A model generated the notes under the pieces. It worked only from the letters and a program-made list of their open reading frames with translations, had not been told where the DNA came from and made no database searches. 13,974 nt of DNA from REEB85 sp018971455 (GTDB lineage Bacteria; Pseudomonadota; Alphaproteobacteria; Acetobacterales; Acetobacteraceae): the NCBI GenBank assembly GCA_028871195.1, contig JAGWNT010000099.1, positions 1 to 13,974 on the forward strand, given 5' to 3'. Position numbers and translations under genes: made by a program. Positions 8,296 through 13,974 of this stretch are shown in pieces (position 1 is the first letter of the stretch; each line of letters begins with the position of its first letter).

Positions 8296-8652
8296 TTCAA
8301 CGGCCAGTAACGCGGCCGCCTCCCGGAAAGCCTTGCCTCTTCCTCCCGCGTCCTCTGCTTACCGGCGATATATGAAGCGCGTTTGTGTTCTCGCCAGATT
8401 GACGGTCGGCGGCCAGTGAACGCCGCGACGGGGCAGGGCTGGTGGAGCGGGGTCAGCTCTTCGACCGAGTGTCGCGTGGCGTTCTGGTTTCCGCCCACGG
8501 GCCTGGGCCCGCGGCCGCGCAAGGCCGAACGGCCAACGAGGACCGGCAACCCAATGCGCTTCAAGGTCCTACTCGGCTTCGCGACAAAGGAGACCGCCGT
8601 CGGAAAGCCGCCCGACGCGGCGCCGCCGAGTTTGATCCAACTGAATAGATTC

Positions 8653-8688
8653 TGCTTGGAACCTCCCCGAGCGGAGGCTTTCTAAGCA
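8653..8688. repeat. Long imperfect inverted repeat near the putative element end
   Basis: The arms TGCTTGGAACCTCC and GGAGGCTTTCTAAGCA pair around a short loop (CCGAGC). The pairing contains one mismatch and a two-base bulge. No T-run follows on either strand, so it is not a classic intrinsic terminator by itself. It abuts the terminator hairpin at 8688-8710 and a small perfect palindrome (GAATAGATTC) at 8643-8652. It could stabilise RNA, back up the terminator, or form part of an attachment-site arm. Confidence 0.6.
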
Positions 8689-8710
8689 AAAGGCGGCCCC
8701 GTAGGACCGC
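8688..8710 (-). terminator. Intrinsic terminator downstream of tRNA-Gly
   Basis: Read on the - strand, GCGGTCC (from 8710) and GGCCGCC (from 8698) form a GC-rich stem with one bulged T around a TACGG-type loop. A TTTT run follows (8691-8688). It begins about 30 bases after the tRNA CCA end, where a tRNA transcript would be expected to terminate. If the element boundary is at the tRNA 3' end, the element itself supplies this terminator. Confidence 0.75.
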
Positions 8711-8739
8711 TCTAACTCGCTGATTTCCTTGAGAAAATC

Positions 8740-8814
8740 TGGAGCGGGCGAAGGGATTCGAACCCTCGACCCCAACCTTGGCAAGGTTGTGCTCTACCCC
8801 TGAGCTACGCCCGC
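8740..8814 (-). tRNA. tRNA-Gly (anticodon GCC)
   Basis: The - strand folds as a complete tRNA of 75 bases with encoded CCA. Acceptor GCGGGCG (from 8814) pairs with CGCCCGC before the discriminator T and CCA (8742-8740). The D-arm contains AGCTCAGGGGTAGAGC. The anticodon arm is CAACCTTGGCAAGGTTG with loop TTGGCAA, so the anticodon is GCC, which reads GGC and GGT glycine codons. The T-arm is GAGGGTTCGAATCCCTT. All stems are intact, so the gene is functional. Its 3' end faces the conjugation block, consistent with use as an integration site. A promoter lies just upstream and a terminator just downstream. Confidence 0.98.
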
Positions 8815-8831
8815 GCTCCGTCGGAGGCGGG

Positions 8832-8860
8832 GTTCTAAGCAGATACTGGCGCGATTGCAA
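8832..8860 (-). promoter_or_regulatory. Probable sigma-70-type promoter of tRNA-Gly
   Basis: On the - strand a -35-like TTGCAA (8860-8855) is followed after exactly 17 bases by a -10-like TAGAAC (8837-8832). Each matches four of six consensus positions. Transcription would begin near 8825, about ten bases before the mature tRNA 5' end. Position and spacing are right for a tRNA promoter, but the match is moderate. Confidence 0.55.
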
Positions 8861-8999
8861 GCGGGCCTTTTCCGCCGGTTCACCGCGTCGCCCCCTGCGC
8901 TCGCCCCTTGCGCGCCGCGCTTCGGCGCAGGCATATGGGGCATGAGATGGCCATGTTGCTGTGCGTCATGCGCTTGGCCCAGCGGGAAAGGATGAGCGG

Positions 9000-10139
9000 A
9001 TGCGCCTTGCGGTGCTCAAGGAGCGTGCGGATTTCGAGTCGCGCGTGGCGGCGACGCCCGATACCGTCAAGAAGCTCGCGGCCCTCGGCCTGACGGTGGC
9101 CGTCGAGTCCGGGGCCGGCCTCGCGGCCGCGGTCTCGGATGCCGAGTATATCGCCGCCGGCGCCGAGATCGCCGCCGATCCGGCCGCCGCCCTGGCCGGT
9201 GCCGGCATCGTCTTCGCCGTGCAGGCGCCGGGCCCGGCCGAGCGCGCCCTGATGGCGCGCGGCACGCTGCTGGTCTGCACCGCCGGCGCCTTCGGCGATG
9301 CCGCCCTGGTGCCGAGCCTGGCCCAGGCCGGCATCGACTGCGTGGCGATGGAAATGCTGCCGCGCATCACCCGCGCCCAGTCGATGGACGTGCTGTCGAG
9401 CCAGGCCAACCTGGCCGGCTACCGCGCCGTCATCGAGGGGGCGGCGGCCTTCGAGCGGGGTTTCCCGATGATGATGACGGCCGCCGGCACCGTGCCGCCG
9501 GCCCGTGTGTTCGTCATCGGCGCCGGCGTGGCCGGGTTGCAGGCCATCGCCACCGCCCGCCGCCTCGGCGCCATCGTCTCGGCCACCGACGTGCGGCCGG
9601 CCGCCAAGGAGGAGATCAAATCCCTCGGCGCCACCTTCATCGGCGTGGAGGACGAGGAGACGGCGGCCCAGAAGGGCGCCTACGCCAAGGAGATGAGCGA
9701 CGCCTTCCGCCAGAAACAGGCCGAGCTGATGGCCACCACGGTGGCGAAGAACGACCTCGTCATCTGCACCGCGCTGGTGATGGGCCGCCGCGCGCCCGTC
9801 ATCGTCACGCAGGCGATGGTCGCCGCCATGAAGGCGGGCAGCGTCGTCGTCGATCTCGCCTCGGATGCCGGCGGCAATTGCGAGGCGACACAGCCGGGCG
9901 CGAGCATCCTCACCGCCAACGGCGTGCGCATTCTTGGCTGGCGCAACTGGCCCAGCCGCATCGCGGTCGCCGCCAGCAGCCTCTACGCGCGCAACCTGAC
10001 GACCTTCCTCACCACCTTCTGGGACAAGGAGGCGCGCGCCCCGAAGCTGCCCGAGGGCGATGACATCATCGCCGGCGTGCTGCTGACGCGCGGCGGCGTG
10101 GTGGTGCACCCGCAATTCCGTCCCGCCCAAGCCGCCTGA
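9000..10139 (+). CDS. pntAA: NAD(P)+ transhydrogenase alpha subunit part 1, NAD(H)-binding domain I
   Basis: The product is 379 residues. It is the peripheral NAD(H)-binding component of proton-translocating transhydrogenase, which uses the proton gradient to drive hydride transfer from NADH to NADP+ and so supplies NADPH. The chosen ATG at 9000 has GGAAAGGA at 8985-8992 and gives the family start MRLAVLKERA. An in-frame GTG at 8961 would add 13 non-family residues. The nucleotide-contact RQD loop is present as Arg122, Gln127 and Asp130 in PRITRAQSMD. The Rossmann motif is GAGVAGLQAIATARRLGA at 174-191, followed by ATDVR with Asp197. VVVDLASDAGGNCE lies near 282-295. The protein ends after domain I, so this is the split form seen in Rhodospirillum, not the fused enterobacterial alpha subunit. 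It is the first gene of a three-gene operon. Confidence 0.97.
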   Translation: MRLAVLKERADFESRVAATPDTVKKLAALGLTVAVESGAGLAAAVSDAEYIAAGAEIAADPAAALAGAGIVFAVQAPGPAERALMARGTLLVCTAGAFGDAALVPSLAQAGIDCVAMEMLPRITRAQSMDVLSSQANLAGYRAVIEGAAAFERGFPMMMTAAGTVPPARVFVIGAGVAGLQAIATARRLGAIVSATDVRPAAKEEIKSLGATFIGVEDEETAAQKGAYAKEMSDAFRQKQAELMATTVAKNDLVICTALVMGRRAPVIVTQAMVAAMKAGSVVVDLASDAGGNCEATQPGASILTANGVRILGWRNWPSRIAVAASSLYARNLTTFLTTFWDKEARAPKLPEGDDIIAGVLLTRGGVVVHPQFRPAQAA

Positions 10140-10153
10140 ACCGGAGCGCGCCC

Positions 10154-10549
10154 ATGACCCCCGCCCAACTGGCCGAGCAGGCCACCGCCCTCGCGGCCCG
10201 CGCGAATGATCTCGCCGCCGGCGCGCGCAGCCTCGCCATCGCCGCCGGCCCCGCGGCCGAGGCGGTGCAGCCTTTCGTCTTCCTGCTGGCGATCTTCCTG
10301 ATGGCCTGCTTCGTCGGTTACTACGTGGTGTGGAACGTCACCCCGGCGCTGCACAGCCCGCTGATGGGCGTCACCAACGCCATCTCCTCGGTCATCGTGG
10401 TCGGCGCCATGCTCGCCACCGGCCTGGCCGTCTCCGGCTGGGCGATGGGCTTCGGCTTCATCGCGGTCATGCTCGCCAGCGTGAACATCTTCGGCGGGTT
10501 CGTGGTGACGCAGCGCATGCTGTCGATGTTCAAGAAGAAGGCGAGGTAG
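10154..10549 (+). CDS. pntAB: NAD(P)+ transhydrogenase alpha subunit part 2, membrane domain
   Basis: The product is 131 residues. It is the small membrane-embedded part of the alpha subunit, forming the proton channel (domain II) together with PntB. The N-terminal 35 residues are Ala-rich and amphipathic. Hydrophobic helices lie at about residues 40-60 (FVFLLAIFLMACFVGYYVVW), 72-92 and 96-121. The sequence ends in a basic tail (MLSMFKKKAR). The stretch WNVTPALHSPLMGVTNAISS is characteristic of this subunit. The ATG at 10154 has GGAG at 10143-10146. The gene starts 14 bases after pntAA and ends 6 bases before pntB, so all three should be on one transcript. Confidence 0.96.
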   Translation: MTPAQLAEQATALAARANDLAAGARSLAIAAGPAAEAVQPFVFLLAIFLMACFVGYYVVWNVTPALHSPLMGVTNAISSVIVVGAMLATGLAVSGWAMGFGFIAVMLASVNIFGGFVVTQRMLSMFKKKAR

Positions 10550-10555
10550 CCCATC

Positions 10556-11962
10556 ATGTCCGCAAGCCTCACCTCGCTGGTCTATCTCGTCGCCGCGGTG
10601 CTGTTCATCCTTGCGCTGCGCGGCCTGTCCAACCCCGAAACCTCGCGCCGCGGCAACATCATGGGCATGGCCGGCATGGCGCTGGCCATCCTGGCGACGC
10701 TGGTGCATCACGGCATGTCGCTGCCCGGCATCGGGCTGATCGTGCTGGCCATGGCGATCGGCGGCAGCGTCGGCATCACCGTGGCGCTGCGCATCCGGAT
10801 GACGGCGCTGCCCCAGCTCGTGGCCGCCTTCCACTCGCTGGTGGGCCTCGCCGCCGTGTTCGTTGCCGCCGCCGCACTGAACGCGCCGGAGGCGTTCGGC
10901 ATCGCCGGCGCCCATGGCATCTATCCCGAGAGCCTGGTCGAGATGTCCCTCGGCCTGGCCATCGGCGCCATCACCTTCTCCGGCTCGCTCATCGCTTTCG
11001 CCAAGCTGCAGGCGCTGATGAAGGGCAACCCGATCACCTTCCCCTTCCAGCATCAGCTCAATCTCGGCCTCGGCCTGCTGCTGCTGGCGCTTATCATCAC
11101 CTTCGTCGCCACCGGCAGCCAGGCGGTGTTCTGGCTGATCGCGGCCCTCGCCATCGCCCTCGGCTTCCTGCTGATCATCCCGATCGGCGGGGCGGACATG
11201 CCGGTCGTCGTCTCGATGCTCAACAGCTACTCGGGCTGGGCTGCCTGCGGCATCGGCTTCACCATCCAGAATCTCGCGCTCATCGTCACCGGCGCGCTGG
11301 TGGGCGCCTCGGGCGCGATCCTGTCCTACATCATGTGCAAGGGCATGAACCGCAGCATCATCAACGTGCTGCTCGGCGGCTTCGGCACCGATAGCGGCGC
11401 GGCCGCGGCCGGCGGCGGTGCCGCGATCGACCGCACGGTGAAGTCGGGTGCGGCCGAGGATGCCGCCTTCATCATGAAGAACGCCAGCAAGGTGATCATC
11501 GTGCCGGGCTACGGCATGGCCGTCGCCCAGGCCCAGCACGCCCTGCGCGAGATGTCCGACACGCTGAAGAAGGAAGGGGTGGAGGTGAAATACGCCATCC
11601 ACCCGGTGGCCGGCCGCATGCCCGGGCACATGAACGTGCTGCTCGCCGAGGCCAACGTGCCGTACGACGAGGTGTTCGAGCTCGAGGAGATCAACAACGA
11701 GTTCAGCACGGCCGACGTGGTCTACGTCATCGGCGCCAACGACGTCACCAACCCGGCCGCCAAGACCGACCCCAAGAGCCCGATCTACGGCATGCCGATC
11801 CTGGAGGTGGACAAGGCGGCCACCGTCCTGTTCGTCAAGCGCTCGATGGCTTCCGGCTATGCCGGCGTGGAGAACGAGCTGTTCTTCCGCCCCAACACCA
11901 TGATGCTGTTCGGCGACGCGAAGAAAATGACCGAGGAAATCGGCCGCGCGCTCAGCCACTGA
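10556..11962 (+). CDS. pntB: NAD(P)+ transhydrogenase beta subunit
   Basis: The product is 468 residues, the full family length. PntB supplies most of the membrane proton pathway and the cytoplasmic NADP(H)-binding domain III. About nine hydrophobic helices fill residues 5-265. Residues matching those important for proton transfer in the E. coli enzyme are present: His93 in AFHSLVG, and Asp214 and Asn223 in GGADMPVVVSMLNSYSGW. Domain III contains VIIVPGYGMAVAQAQ (residues 313-327), the IHPVAGRMPGHMNVLLAEA stretch, VIGANDVTNPAA (391-402) and KRSMASGYAGVENELFF (428-444). These are the expected nucleotide-binding loops. The linker between membrane domain and domain III (about 278-300) is Ala/Gly-rich. 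A strong hairpin follows the TGA at 11960-11962. Confidence 0.97.
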   Translation: MSASLTSLVYLVAAVLFILALRGLSNPETSRRGNIMGMAGMALAILATLVHHGMSLPGIGLIVLAMAIGGSVGITVALRIRMTALPQLVAAFHSLVGLAAVFVAAAALNAPEAFGIAGAHGIYPESLVEMSLGLAIGAITFSGSLIAFAKLQALMKGNPITFPFQHQLNLGLGLLLLALIITFVATGSQAVFWLIAALAIALGFLLIIPIGGADMPVVVSMLNSYSGWAACGIGFTIQNLALIVTGALVGASGAILSYIMCKGMNRSIINVLLGGFGTDSGAAAAGGGAAIDRTVKSGAAEDAAFIMKNASKVIIVPGYGMAVAQAQHALREMSDTLKKEGVEVKYAIHPVAGRMPGHMNVLLAEANVPYDEVFELEEINNEFSTADVVYVIGANDVTNPAAKTDPKSPIYGMPILEVDKAATVLFVKRSMASGYAGVENELFFRPNTMMLFGDAKKMTEEIGRALSH

Positions 11963-11967
11963 TCCGT

Positions 11968-11998
11968 CTGCCGCCCGCCCGGCGCGGGCGGGCGGCAG
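11968..11998. terminator. GC-rich hairpin between convergent pntB and lipoprotein genes
   Basis: Thirteen-base arms, CTGCCGCCCGCCC and its exact reverse complement, flank a five-base loop. The hairpin starts six bases after the pntB stop and ends seven bases before the stop of the opposing lipoprotein gene. There is no T-run on either side, so it is not a textbook intrinsic terminator. Its position suggests a shared bidirectional transcript end or a 3'-stabilising stem. Confidence 0.7.
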
Positions 11999-12004
11999 TC
12001 ACGG

Positions 12005-12247
12005 TCACCGCCAATGCCCCCAGCCATGGCCCTCATGGCCCCAGCCGCCATGCCACCAGCCGCCGCCGACATAGACGCCCGGGGCCGGGGCGGCGTAGCC
12101 GTAGGCAGGGCCGTAATAGCCCCCGCCATAATACCCGTCAGGGTAATAGACGCAGCCGCCAAGCCCGAGCAGCGCAAGCGCTGAGGTGGCGACCAGCAGC
12201 TTGCGCAGCGCCCGCGGGCGGAACGGCAGGTTGCGAGATGACGACAT
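12005..12247 (-). CDS. Small Gly/Tyr/Trp/His-rich lipoprotein
   Basis: The product is 80 residues. A basic lead (SRNLPFRPRALRK) and hydrophobic run (LLVATSALALLGL) end in the lipobox LGGC with Cys32, so this should be a signal peptidase II-processed lipoprotein. The mature 49 residues are low-complexity: repeated Tyr/Gly doublets (YYPDGYYGGGYYGP), then Trp/His/Gly (WWHGGWGHEGHGWGHWR). The His-rich end could bind metal or the envelope surface; this is speculation. The ATG (12247-12245) has GGGAG six bases upstream. The gene converges with pntB across a hairpin and is divergent from the DUF6600-like gene. I do not recognise a specific family, though similar short Gly/Tyr-rich lipoproteins are common in Proteobacteria. 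Confidence 0.8.
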   Translation of the reverse strand: MSSSRNLPFRPRALRKLLVATSALALLGLGGCVYYPDGYYGGGYYGPAYGYAAPAPGVYVGGGWWHGGWGHEGHGWGHWR

Positions 12248-12271
12248 GGCACGCTCCCGGTTAGGACGTCG

Positions 12272-12285
12272 GGTCCGAACGGACC
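12272..12285. promoter_or_regulatory. Perfect palindrome upstream of the lipoprotein gene
   Basis: GGTCCG and CGGACC flank AA, giving an exact 14-base inverted repeat 25 bases upstream of the lipoprotein ATG. It lies in the 210-base region between divergent genes. It might be an operator or a 5'-untranslated-region stem. I could not assign a promoter for either gene; the AT-rich patch near 12347-12365 is the likeliest place. Confidence 0.35.
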
Positions 12286-12457
12286 GTTGGGTCTGATATG
12301 GGCGCGCTTTGCGGCAGTACGGTGTCGGCACGATGGCTGGCAAAGGTTCTGAATAAGAATTAACCTCAGGGCTGCCGGCCCGGTCGTGGTTTTGCCATGT
12401 TCCGCGGCAAGGCTGGCGATCACGGCCGCGATTGCGGCGGCCGAAAGGAAGACCGCC

Positions 12458-13974
12458 GTGCGCACGCACCACCCCCTGTTCCGCCTGACCGCCGCGCTCG
12501 CCATCAACGCGCTGTTGCTTGGCCCGGGCCTGGCGCCGCTCGCCCGCGCCCAGGCCGAAGCCCCGGCCGCCGGCGACCCGCCGGCCCGCGTCGGCCGGCT
12601 CGTCGATCTGCGCGGCACCGTCTCGTTCCACACCGCCGACCAGACCGAGTGGCAGCCGGCGCTGCAGAACTATCCCGTCACCGCCGGCAACTCCTTCTGG
12701 ACCCAGCCGGGCAGCAGCGCGGCCATCGAGGTCGGCCCCACCCATCTGGCGCTCGACCAGTCCACCGAGCTGGACGTCACCGCGCTCGACGATCACAGCA
12801 TGCAGGCGAGCCTCGCCCAGGGCCGCGCCTTCGTGCGCACCGGCCCGATGCTGCAGGGCGACACCTACCAGATCGCCACCCCCCGCGGCACGGTCACGAT
12901 CGGCCAGCCCGGGCGCTACGAAATCACCGCCGGCGACGCCGACCACCCGACCATGGTCACGGTGGTCGATGGGCTGGCGCAGGTCTACGGCACGAACGTC
13001 TCGCTCGCCGTCGAGCCGCGCCAGACCGCCATCATCTCCGGCACCGACAATTTCCAGGCCAGCGTGGCGCCGCAGCAGGACGATCCGTTCCTGGCCGCCC
13101 AGCTCGTCGGCGTGCGCCCGCCGCCGACGGGTCCCTACGCGCCGCCCCCGGTGGTCGCGCAGATGACCGGCGGCGACGTGCTGGCCGATACCGGAAGCTG
13201 GGCGGATACCCCGCAATACGGCCAGGTCTGGTACCCGCCGGTGCAGGTCGGCTGGGCGCCGTACCGGCACGGCCATTGGGCCTATGTGGCCCCCTGGGGC
13301 TGGACCTGGGTGGAGGACGAGCCGTGGGGCTTCGCGCCGTTCCATTACGGCCGCTGGGTCGAGATCGGGCCGCGATGGGGCTGGATCCCGATCGAGCCGG
13401 GGGTGGCGTGGCAGCCCTATGAGCGGCCGGTCTATGCGCCGGCGCTGGTGAGCTTCATCGGCATTGGCATCGGGGTCGGTATCGGCGCCGCGATCGGCGC
13501 CTCGGTGGGCTGGATACCGCTTGGCCCGCGCGAGGTCTATCGCCCGCCCTACCGGGTCAGCGAAACCTACCTGCGCCGCGTCAACGTCACCAACGTGCGC
13601 AACGTCACCAACATCACCAATGTCACCAACGTCACCAACGTGAACAATTTCGTCAACCGGCGCGCCGTCACCATGGTGCCGGCGGCGACGATGACGGGCT
13701 CCCAGCCGGTGGCCCCGCACATCCAGCGGGTGACGCCGCAAACCCTCGCCGCCGCCCGCCCGGTGGCCGGCACGCCGGTGGCGCCGACCACCCGCACCAT
13801 CGGCGTCACGCCCACGGTGGCCCGCCAGTTGAACCTGCGCCCCGCTCCCGGCCCGGCGCCGGTTCGCCAGGCGCCCGGCCCGGTGGTGCAGCAGCGCCCG
13901 CCCGGCGTGGCCCCGCCGCTGGTCCGGCCGGGCGCGACGCCGGCCACGCTCGGGCGCCCGGCGCCCGTGGCGCC
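12458..13974 (+). CDS. Secreted FecR/DUF6600-like protein, 3'-truncated by window edge
   Basis: The frame is open for 505 codons from a GTG at 12458, with AAAGGAAG at 12444-12451, and runs off the window without a stop. The N-terminus is a signal peptide with cleavage near ARAQA (residue 33). Residues about 45-190 look FecR-like: RVGRLVDLRGTVSFH, then TPRGTVTIGQPGRYEI. A DUF6600-style Trp-rich region at about 258-320 follows (HGHWAYVAPWGWTWVEDEPW, FHYGRWVEIGPRWGWIP). Next come a glycine-zipper stretch (FIGIGIGVGIGAAIGASVGW, 333-352), an Asn-Val-Thr tandem repeat (376-397) and a Pro/Ala-rich tail. The protein is probably periplasmic or envelope-associated; its function is unknown. FecR-like domains elsewhere can sense signals, but no sigma factor gene is visible here. 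Family call is from pattern recognition. Confidence 0.87.
   Translation, partial: MRTHHPLFRLTAALAINALLLGPGLAPLARAQAEAPAAGDPPARVGRLVDLRGTVSFHTADQTEWQPALQNYPVTAGNSFWTQPGSSAAIEVGPTHLALDQSTELDVTALDDHSMQASLAQGRAFVRTGPMLQGDTYQIATPRGTVTIGQPGRYEITAGDADHPTMVTVVDGLAQVYGTNVSLAVEPRQTAIISGTDNFQASVAPQQDDPFLAAQLVGVRPPPTGPYAPPPVVAQMTGGDVLADTGSWADTPQYGQVWYPPVQVGWAPYRHGHWAYVAPWGWTWVEDEPWGFAPFHYGRWVEIGPRWGWIPIEPGVAWQPYERPVYAPALVSFIGIGIGVGIGAAIGASVGWIPLGPREVYRPPYRVSETYLRRVNVTNVRNVTNITNVTNVTNVNNFVNRRAVTMVPAATMTGSQPVAPHIQRVTPQTLAAARPVAGTPVAPTTRTIGVTPTVARQLNLRPAPGPAPVRQAPGPVVQQRPPGVAPPLVRPGATPATLGRPAPVA
13583..13648 (+). repeat. Nine-base tandem repeat encoding Asn-Val-Thr units
   Basis: Seven consecutive nine-base units begin with AAC or AAT and are mostly AACGTCACC, with variants AACGTGCGC, AACATCACC and AACGTGAAC. 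They encode N-V-T, N-V-R, N-V-T, N-I-T, N-V-T, N-V-T and N-V-N. The array is in frame inside the DUF6600-like gene. The protein repeat is better conserved than third codon positions alone would require. Confidence 0.85.

Larger units (their letters stand above)
8296..8739. other. Gene-poor stretch between LysR and tRNA-Gly, probable element terminus
   Basis: About 440 bases contain no convincing gene. A TTG-started frame on the - strand (8292-8564) ends in a TGA overlapping the LysR GTG start. A TTG-started frame on the + strand (8383-8685) ends inside a hairpin. Neither has a good ribosome binding site or a recognisable family, and both contain little but basic, Pro- and Gly-rich sequence typical of chance frames in GC-rich DNA. 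The LysR promoter should lie in the left part, but I see no convincing -35/-10 pair. The right end holds clustered inverted repeats and the tRNA terminator, listed separately. If the conjugation block is an ICE ending at the tRNA 3' end, this is its terminal non-coding arm. Confidence 0.6.

Noticed and set aside
8443..8451. TGGAGCGGG, matching nine bases of the tRNA-Gly 3' end, as a second attachment-site copy
   Set aside because: The match stops after nine GC-rich bases and lacks the T-arm sequence, so it is likely chance.
8383..8685. A 100-codon + strand frame before the tRNA
   Set aside because: It has a TTG start, no ribosome binding site, no recognisable family, and a stop inside an inverted repeat.
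8912..8928. GCGCCG/CGGCGC hairpin upstream of pntAA
   Set aside because: Six-base GC palindromes are common in such DNA. There is no T-run and no link to a start codon or promoter.
8961..8963. GTG as the pntAA start
   Set aside because: It adds 13 residues not seen at the start of the family. The ATG at 9000 has a good ribosome binding site and gives the expected N-terminus.
9983..11959. A 658-codon frame on the - strand opposite pntAB and pntB
   Set aside because: The His/Gly/Asp/Arg-rich composition is the antisense shadow of membrane-protein codons. No family is recognisable, and the sense genes are certain.
12397..13422. A 341-codon + strand frame over the DUF6600-like gene
   Set aside because: It is a Pro/Arg-rich shadow frame. 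The overlapping frame from GTG 12458 has a ribosome binding site, signal peptide and recognisable domains.

Overview
The window joins two different kinds of DNA. Positions 1 to about 8739 look like the end of an integrative and conjugative element (ICE) or similar conjugative island. Positions 8740 to 13974 look like ordinary chromosome. Very high GC content, GC-ending codons, proton-translocating transhydrogenase encoded as three genes (PntAA, PntAB, PntB), and a trb cluster ending in a DUF2274 gene plus a LysR regulator all point to an alphaproteobacterium. The DUF6600-type tail protein makes Rhodospirillales/Acetobacteraceae my best guess, but that is inference.

Conjugation block (1-7402, + strand): trbE (5' end outside the window), trbJ, trbK-like, trbL, trbF, trbG, trbI and a small DUF2274 gene. 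These make the RP4/Ti-type (MPF-T) mating-pair-formation channel: ATPase, periplasmic TrbJ, polytopic TrbL, and the TrbF-TrbG-TrbI (VirB8-VirB9-VirB10-like) envelope core. Five of the seven junctions are ATGA stop/start overlaps and the others are 3-9 bases, so this is one tightly coupled transcript. No trbH-like gene lies between trbG and trbI, unlike RP4.

Element end (7366-8739): a LysR-type regulator on the - strand runs head-on into the cluster, its 3' end overlapping the DUF2274 gene by 37 bases. Then come about 440 bases with no convincing gene. They end in a group of inverted repeats, one of which is a good terminator for the tRNA on the - strand.

Junction (8740-8814): an intact tRNA-Gly(GCC) on the - strand has its 3' end facing the conjugation block. 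This is the geometry expected of an element integrated in a tRNA gene. No integrase or second att copy is visible, so the exact boundary is inferred.

Chromosomal block (8815-13974): pntAA-pntAB-pntB (proton-translocating NAD(P)+ transhydrogenase), a strong GC hairpin, a convergent small Gly/Tyr/Trp/His-rich lipoprotein gene, and a divergent, 3'-truncated secreted FecR/DUF6600-like protein with Trp-rich repeats and an unusual Asn-Val-Thr tandem repeat. I found no CRISPR array, IS element or rRNA, and no convincing undescribed system. The points most worth a second look are the ICE-tRNA junction with its inverted repeats, the LysR-trb arrangement, and the paired lipoprotein/DUF6600 locus.
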